Shown: piece after piece, positions 6,868-9,597 of the stretch
Layout of the letters: each line of letters begins with the position of its first letter
Position numbering within the stretch: position 1 is the first letter of the stretch
NCBI GenBank assembly: GCA_937988705.1
Contig: CALKIA010000697.1
Coordinates: forward strand, 1 to 9,597
Direction: 5' to 3'
Source: an uncultured Chloroflexota bacterium
GTDB lineage: Bacteria; Chloroflexota; Anaerolineae; Aggregatilineales; Phototrophicaceae
Length of the DNA: 9,597 bases
Translations under genes and position numbers: made by a program
The notes under the pieces: model-generated
Told to the model about the DNA's origin: nothing
What the model saw: only the letters and a program-made list of their open reading frames with translations
Database searches by the model: none

Positions 6868-7581
6868 TTGAGCAAAGTTTTCGGCAATTTCCTCAAATTC
6901 AGCACCGCGCTGGCCCTCGTGAGCGTGATTGTGGTGAGCATCGGCAGTGCGACACAAACGGTCGTCCCCCCGCTGGCCGCCGCGACCCCGACTTACGGGC
7001 TTCCGACTCCTACGCTCATTGTCATCGAAACGCGATTGCCAATTCAGGTCGCCCCGTCGCCCGCTGTAGGGATAATCCCCCTGGCGGTTGAGATCACCGA
7101 TCTCACTTTTGCGACGCGCACACAGTCGTTTGCCCTCATGCCAACGAACACGCCGCGCACACCGACGCCGACGAACACCCGTATCCGGCGGTCACCGACA
7201 GCCACTAGCGAACCGACTGTGGAGCAGCCCACATCCGTGCCACCAACGCCAATACCACCGACGCCTGTCCCGCCCACATCTGTGCCACCAACGCCGATAC
7301 CGCCGACGCCGATACCGCCGACGCCTGTCCCGCCCACATCCCTACCACCAACGCCAATACCACCGACGCCTGTCCCGCCCACATCCGTGCCACCAACGCC
7401 GATACCGCCGACGCCTGTCCCGCCCACATCCGTGCCACCGACGCCCGTGCCGCCCACCAGCACGCCGATACCGCCGACGCCCGTACCACCCACACATACG
7501 CCGACCGACTCGTTTGTGCCGCCGATCTTGCAAACGCTGCTCCCGCCGATCTTCTCAATGAACGAAGAGGCGCCTTCGTAA
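6868..7581 (+). CDS. Secreted proline/threonine-rich repeat protein
   Basis: This 237-residue protein has a signal-peptide-like N-terminus: Lys3 and Lys10, a hydrophobic core at about 12-27, and small residues with AAA near 37-39 as a possible cleavage or linker region. After a short non-repetitive segment to about 95, residues 96-215 are nearly all Pro, Thr, Ser, Val and Ile, built from PPTP(V/I) pentads grouped into a 15-residue unit, PTSVPPTPIPPTPVP. The tail (about 216-237) is SFVPPILQTLLPPIFSMNEEAPS, with no LPXTG anchor and no folded domain. The start used is TTG at 6868, nine bases after AGGGAG (6853-6858); no in-frame ATG precedes the signal sequence. Such P/T stretches usually form extended, often glycosylated, stalks or linkers in the envelope. 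No function is recognised. It could be a stalk that lost its adhesive domain, or a stand-alone wall protein. Confidence 0.7.
   Translation: MSKVFGNFLKFSTALALVSVIVVSIGSATQTVVPPLAAATPTYGLPTPTLIVIETRLPIQVAPSPAVGIIPLAVEITDLTFATRTQSFALMPTNTPRTPTPTNTRIRRSPTATSEPTVEQPTSVPPTPIPPTPVPPTSVPPTPIPPTPIPPTPVPPTSLPPTPIPPTPVPPTSVPPTPIPPTPVPPTSVPPTPVPPTSTPIPPTPVPPTHTPTDSFVPPILQTLLPPIFSMNEEAPS
7228..7488 (+). repeat. In-frame tandem repeat, 45-base unit made of 15-base subunits
   Basis: Full 45-base units start with CCCACATCC at 7228, 7333 and 7378. The copy at 7273-7332 is 60 bases, with one extra 15-base subunit, and the copy at 7423-7452 is 30 bases, one subunit short. A diverged last copy runs 7453-7488. 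All length changes are multiples of 15, so the frame is kept. Units differ mainly at third positions (CCA/CCG, CCAATA/CCGATA), which shows repeated duplication followed by synonymous drift. Confidence 0.85.
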
Positions 7582-7652
7582 ATCATGGTGAGACGGGGAG
7601 ACCGCGTCCATCGGCGGGGTTCTGACTCTGCGCGTCGGCAACCGTGCATGAA

Positions 7653-7720
7653 AACCGCAGAGTCTGCTGGGAGCACAGTGAGTTGTTATCTCCTCTGCGC
7701 TCTCAGCGTGCTCTGCGGTT
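7653..7720. repeat. Palindromic intergenic repeat, copy C (long imperfect hairpin)
   Basis: AACCGCAGAG (7653-7662) is the exact inverse complement of CTCTGCGGTT (7711-7720). The arms keep pairing inward with scattered mismatches through GCTG(G/A)GAGC(A/G)CAG, giving a hairpin of about 30 pairs around a short centre near 7686. It is the best preserved of three related elements in the window; its right arm read on the minus strand matches copy A. It lies between two convergent genes, 36 bases past the phosphorylase stop, so it could end both transcripts, although neither side has a clean T-run. Confidence 0.7.
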
Positions 7721-7755
7721 AGGTGGCTAGCATTTGACTGTGTAGTTAGTCGCTC

Positions 7756-9597
7756 TTACTTCGCCCAGCGCACAATACGCAGTTGGAAAGGACTCGGCAG
7801 TGAGCCGTGTTTCGGCAGCACACGCACCGACAAACCGCGCTGACCACTGTTTTCGTAGGTCACGCGGGTGCTGAAGGTGTACGCGCCTTCGACGGCCTCC
7901 GCCGTGTTCAGGTTCATCGGCACGGCCTGCCCATCGTCGCTGATGTCACCGCGCGTGCCCAATTTGCCATAGTACAGCTCGACCTGCACATCGGCGGGCG
8001 TGAGCTGGCCGAGATGCACGACCGCGGTCACGCCGAGTTCCGTGCCGACGCGCAGCGTCTTTTCAGAGACGCGCACATCACGCACGTACACGCCGCGCCA
8101 CGCGTCGTACAGGCGACCCTTCCACGAGGCGAACTCCAGCCCCTCTTCGATGTTGTTGCCCGTCAGACTGCGCGCGCGGTCATAGCAGGGCATGTACATG
8201 TGATCGGTGTATTCCTGCACCATGCGATGCGTGTTGAAGTAGGGCGCGAGCACCTTCAGGCCGCTCTTGACTTTGTTGACCCAACCGCGCGGCACATTGT
8301 CGCGCCCGCGATCATAGAAGGTCGGGATGATATCTTTTTCGAAGATTTCGTAGAGCGCCTGACTCTCCACAAAATCCTGATGATCCCATTCGTATTCCGG
8401 ATATTCTTCGCCCGCGCCAATCGCCCAACCGACGCTCGGTTCGTAGCCCTCATCCCACCAACCATCGAGGATCGAGCAGTTCAAGCCGCCGTTGTAGATG
8501 ACCTTCATGCCGCTCGTGCCGCTGGCTTCTTTCGGGCGGCGCGGGTTGTTAAGCCACACGTCGACGCCTTGCACGAGATAGCGCGCGATGTTCATGTCGT
8601 AGTCTTCGAGGAAGACAATCGAATGGCGGAAGTCTTCCTGTCGCGCCGTCCGCGCGATCTGGCGGATGAGGTCTTTGCCGCCCGTGTCATGCGGATGCGC
8701 CTTGCCCGCGAAAATGAACTGCACCGGACGTTCCGGATTGTTGAGAATCGCCTTCAAGCGTTCCGGATCACGGAACAGCAGCGCCGCGCGTTTGTAGGTG
8801 GCAAAACGGCGCGCAAAGCCGATCGTCAGCGCATCGGGATCGAGCACTTCTTCCGCGGTTTCGATCTCGTGCTGGGCCGCGCCGCGATTTTGCAGCTGCG
8901 CGCGCAGACGGCGGCGGGTGAACGCGACCAACCGTTCGCGCCGGCGTTCGTGGGTACGCCACAATTCCGCATCGGGGATCGAATCGACGGTGCGCCAGAC
9001 ATTCACGTCCGATGGCGCATCGCGCCATGCCGGATCGAGGTAGCGATCAAAGAGTTGTTCCATGTCGCGGCTCATCCACGTTTGTACATGAATACCGTTG
9101 GTGATCGCGCCGATGGGCACTTCATGTTCGGGGATTTCGGGATACATCCACTGCCACAATTTGCGCGATACCACGCCGTGCAGCTTGGCCACGCCGTTCG
9201 CGCCCGATGAGGTATTGAGCGCCAGCACCGCCATCGAAAACAGTTCGTAATCGCCCATGTTTTCGCGCCCCAGATCGATGAACTGGTTGCGATTCAAGCC
9301 GAGGCTGCGGTAGTAATCGGTGAAATGCTCGTCGATCAAATCGAAGCCAAAGCGCTCCAAACCAGCAGGGACAGGCGTGTGCGTCGTGAACAGATTCGCG
9401 GCGGCGGTAATGTCTTTCGCCTGCCAGAAACTGACGTTGTTTTCCTGCATGAAAATGCGAATGCGTTCGAGTGCCAAAAACGCCGAATGCGGCTCGTTCA
9501 TGTGGCAGACGGTCGGGCGCAAATTCAACGCTTCGAGCGCGCGAATGCCGCCGATCCCCATGAGCATTTCCTGACGAATGCGCGTGCGCCGATCACC
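7756..9597 (-). CDS. glgP: Alpha-glucan (glycogen) phosphorylase, N-terminus beyond window
   Basis: The enzyme releases glucose 1-phosphate from glycogen or maltodextrin in the cytoplasm, using pyridoxal phosphate (GT35). The frame is open to the window edge and the visible 614 residues begin GDRRTRIRQEMLMGIGG, a conserved internal block, so the first part of the protein is missing; the Met at 9567 is internal. Landmarks in fragment numbering are CHMNEPHSAF (32-41), NLFTTHTPVPAG (69-80), GAITNGIHVQTW (164-175), FARRFATYKRA (262-272), FIFAGKAHP (295-303) and EASGTSGMK (358-366), whose Lys366 should hold the cofactor. NGGLNCSILDGWWDEGY follows. The SGTSGMK form, rather than SGTGNMK, and the C-terminal beta-rich extension (about 500-614) point to the bacterial class with an N-terminal DUF3417 region, not to the E. 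coli MalP/GlgP type. No other glycogen gene is in view. Confidence 0.95.
   Translation of the reverse strand, partial: GDRRTRIRQEMLMGIGGIRALEALNLRPTVCHMNEPHSAFLALERIRIFMQENNVSFWQAKDITAAANLFTTHTPVPAGLERFGFDLIDEHFTDYYRSLGLNRNQFIDLGRENMGDYELFSMAVLALNTSSGANGVAKLHGVVSRKLWQWMYPEIPEHEVPIGAITNGIHVQTWMSRDMEQLFDRYLDPAWRDAPSDVNVWRTVDSIPDAELWRTHERRRERLVAFTRRRLRAQLQNRGAAQHEIETAEEVLDPDALTIGFARRFATYKRAALLFRDPERLKAILNNPERPVQFIFAGKAHPHDTGGKDLIRQIARTARQEDFRHSIVFLEDYDMNIARYLVQGVDVWLNNPRRPKEASGTSGMKVIYNGGLNCSILDGWWDEGYEPSVGWAIGAGEEYPEYEWDHQDFVESQALYEIFEKDIIPTFYDRGRDNVPRGWVNKVKSGLKVLAPYFNTHRMVQEYTDHMYMPCYDRARSLTGNNIEEGLEFASWKGRLYDAWRGVYVRDVRVSEKTLRVGTELGVTAVVHLGQLTPADVQVELYYGKLGTRGDISDDGQAVPMNLNTAEAVEGAYTFSTRVTYENSGQRGLSVRVLPKHGSLPSPFQLRIVRWAK

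Noticed and set aside
6845..6871. Short upstream frame (ATG at 6845, eight codons) overlapping the TTG start of the Pro-rich gene
   Set aside because: It overlaps the ribosome site and the start codon, but its length and sequence give no evidence of a real leader peptide. Such frames arise easily by chance.
7228..7488. CRISPR array
   Set aside because: The repeat is contiguous, coding and in frame, with no unique spacers between identical repeats.
7044..7676. A 210-codon minus-strand frame encoding glycine-valine repeats (GGTGVGGI type)
   Set aside because: It is the complement of the Pro/Thr repeat. The plus frame has a signal peptide, a ribosome site and synonymous variation at third positions, while the minus frame has none of these.
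7807..9210. A 467-codon open frame on the plus strand opposite the phosphorylase gene
   Set aside because: The opposite strand encodes an unmistakable GT35 enzyme with all motifs. The antisense frame is Arg/His/Ala-rich, has no domain pattern and is the usual by-product of GC-rich coding DNA.

Overview
The window looks like bacterial chromosome, most likely from Chloroflexota (Anaerolineae-like). That placement is an inference from gene types, not from a marker gene. The clues are a secreted protein built from Pro-Thr-Pro repeats, a membrane-anchored SUMF1/FGE-domain protein whose domain starts with a 'FDGIEMVLVPAGCF' type sequence, a 7TM-PAS-PAS histidine kinase, and a GlgP of the class that keeps a C-terminal beta-rich extension. 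Nearly all of it is GC-rich except roughly 2300-4070, which is clearly AT-richer.

Layout, left to right. (1) 3-947 and 944-2239 (+) are two ABC-2 type permease subunits joined by an ATGA overlap; the first is cut by the window edge, and the partner ATPase is presumably upstream. (2) 2240-2479 is a short gap with a palindromic repeat remnant (copy A) and a probable promoter. (3) 2480-3955 (+) is a signal-anchored SUMF1-like protein. (4) 3956-4271 is a convergent gap with a second repeat copy (B) and a weak terminator for the minus strand. (5) 4272-6407 (-) is a hybrid-free sensor histidine kinase. (6) 6408-6867 is a 460-base divergent gap with no credible gene but dense inverted-repeat structure. 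(7) 6868-7581 (+) is a secreted proline/threonine-rich repeat protein with a TTG start. (8) 7582-7755 is a convergent gap with the clearest repeat copy (C), a long imperfect hairpin. (9) 7756-9597 (-) is an alpha-glucan phosphorylase truncated at its N-terminus by the window edge.

The genes do not form one pathway. The permease pair is an operon fragment, and the others look like independent transcription units: export, an extracytoplasmic protein of unknown role, environmental sensing, a cell-envelope/secreted low-complexity protein, and glycogen breakdown. No complete novel system is evident. The most interesting material is non-coding: one family of palindromic repeats placed in three of the intergenic gaps, and the structured divergent gap at 6497-6806. 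The AT-rich SUMF1 gene flanked by two copies of the repeat is the best candidate for acquired DNA.
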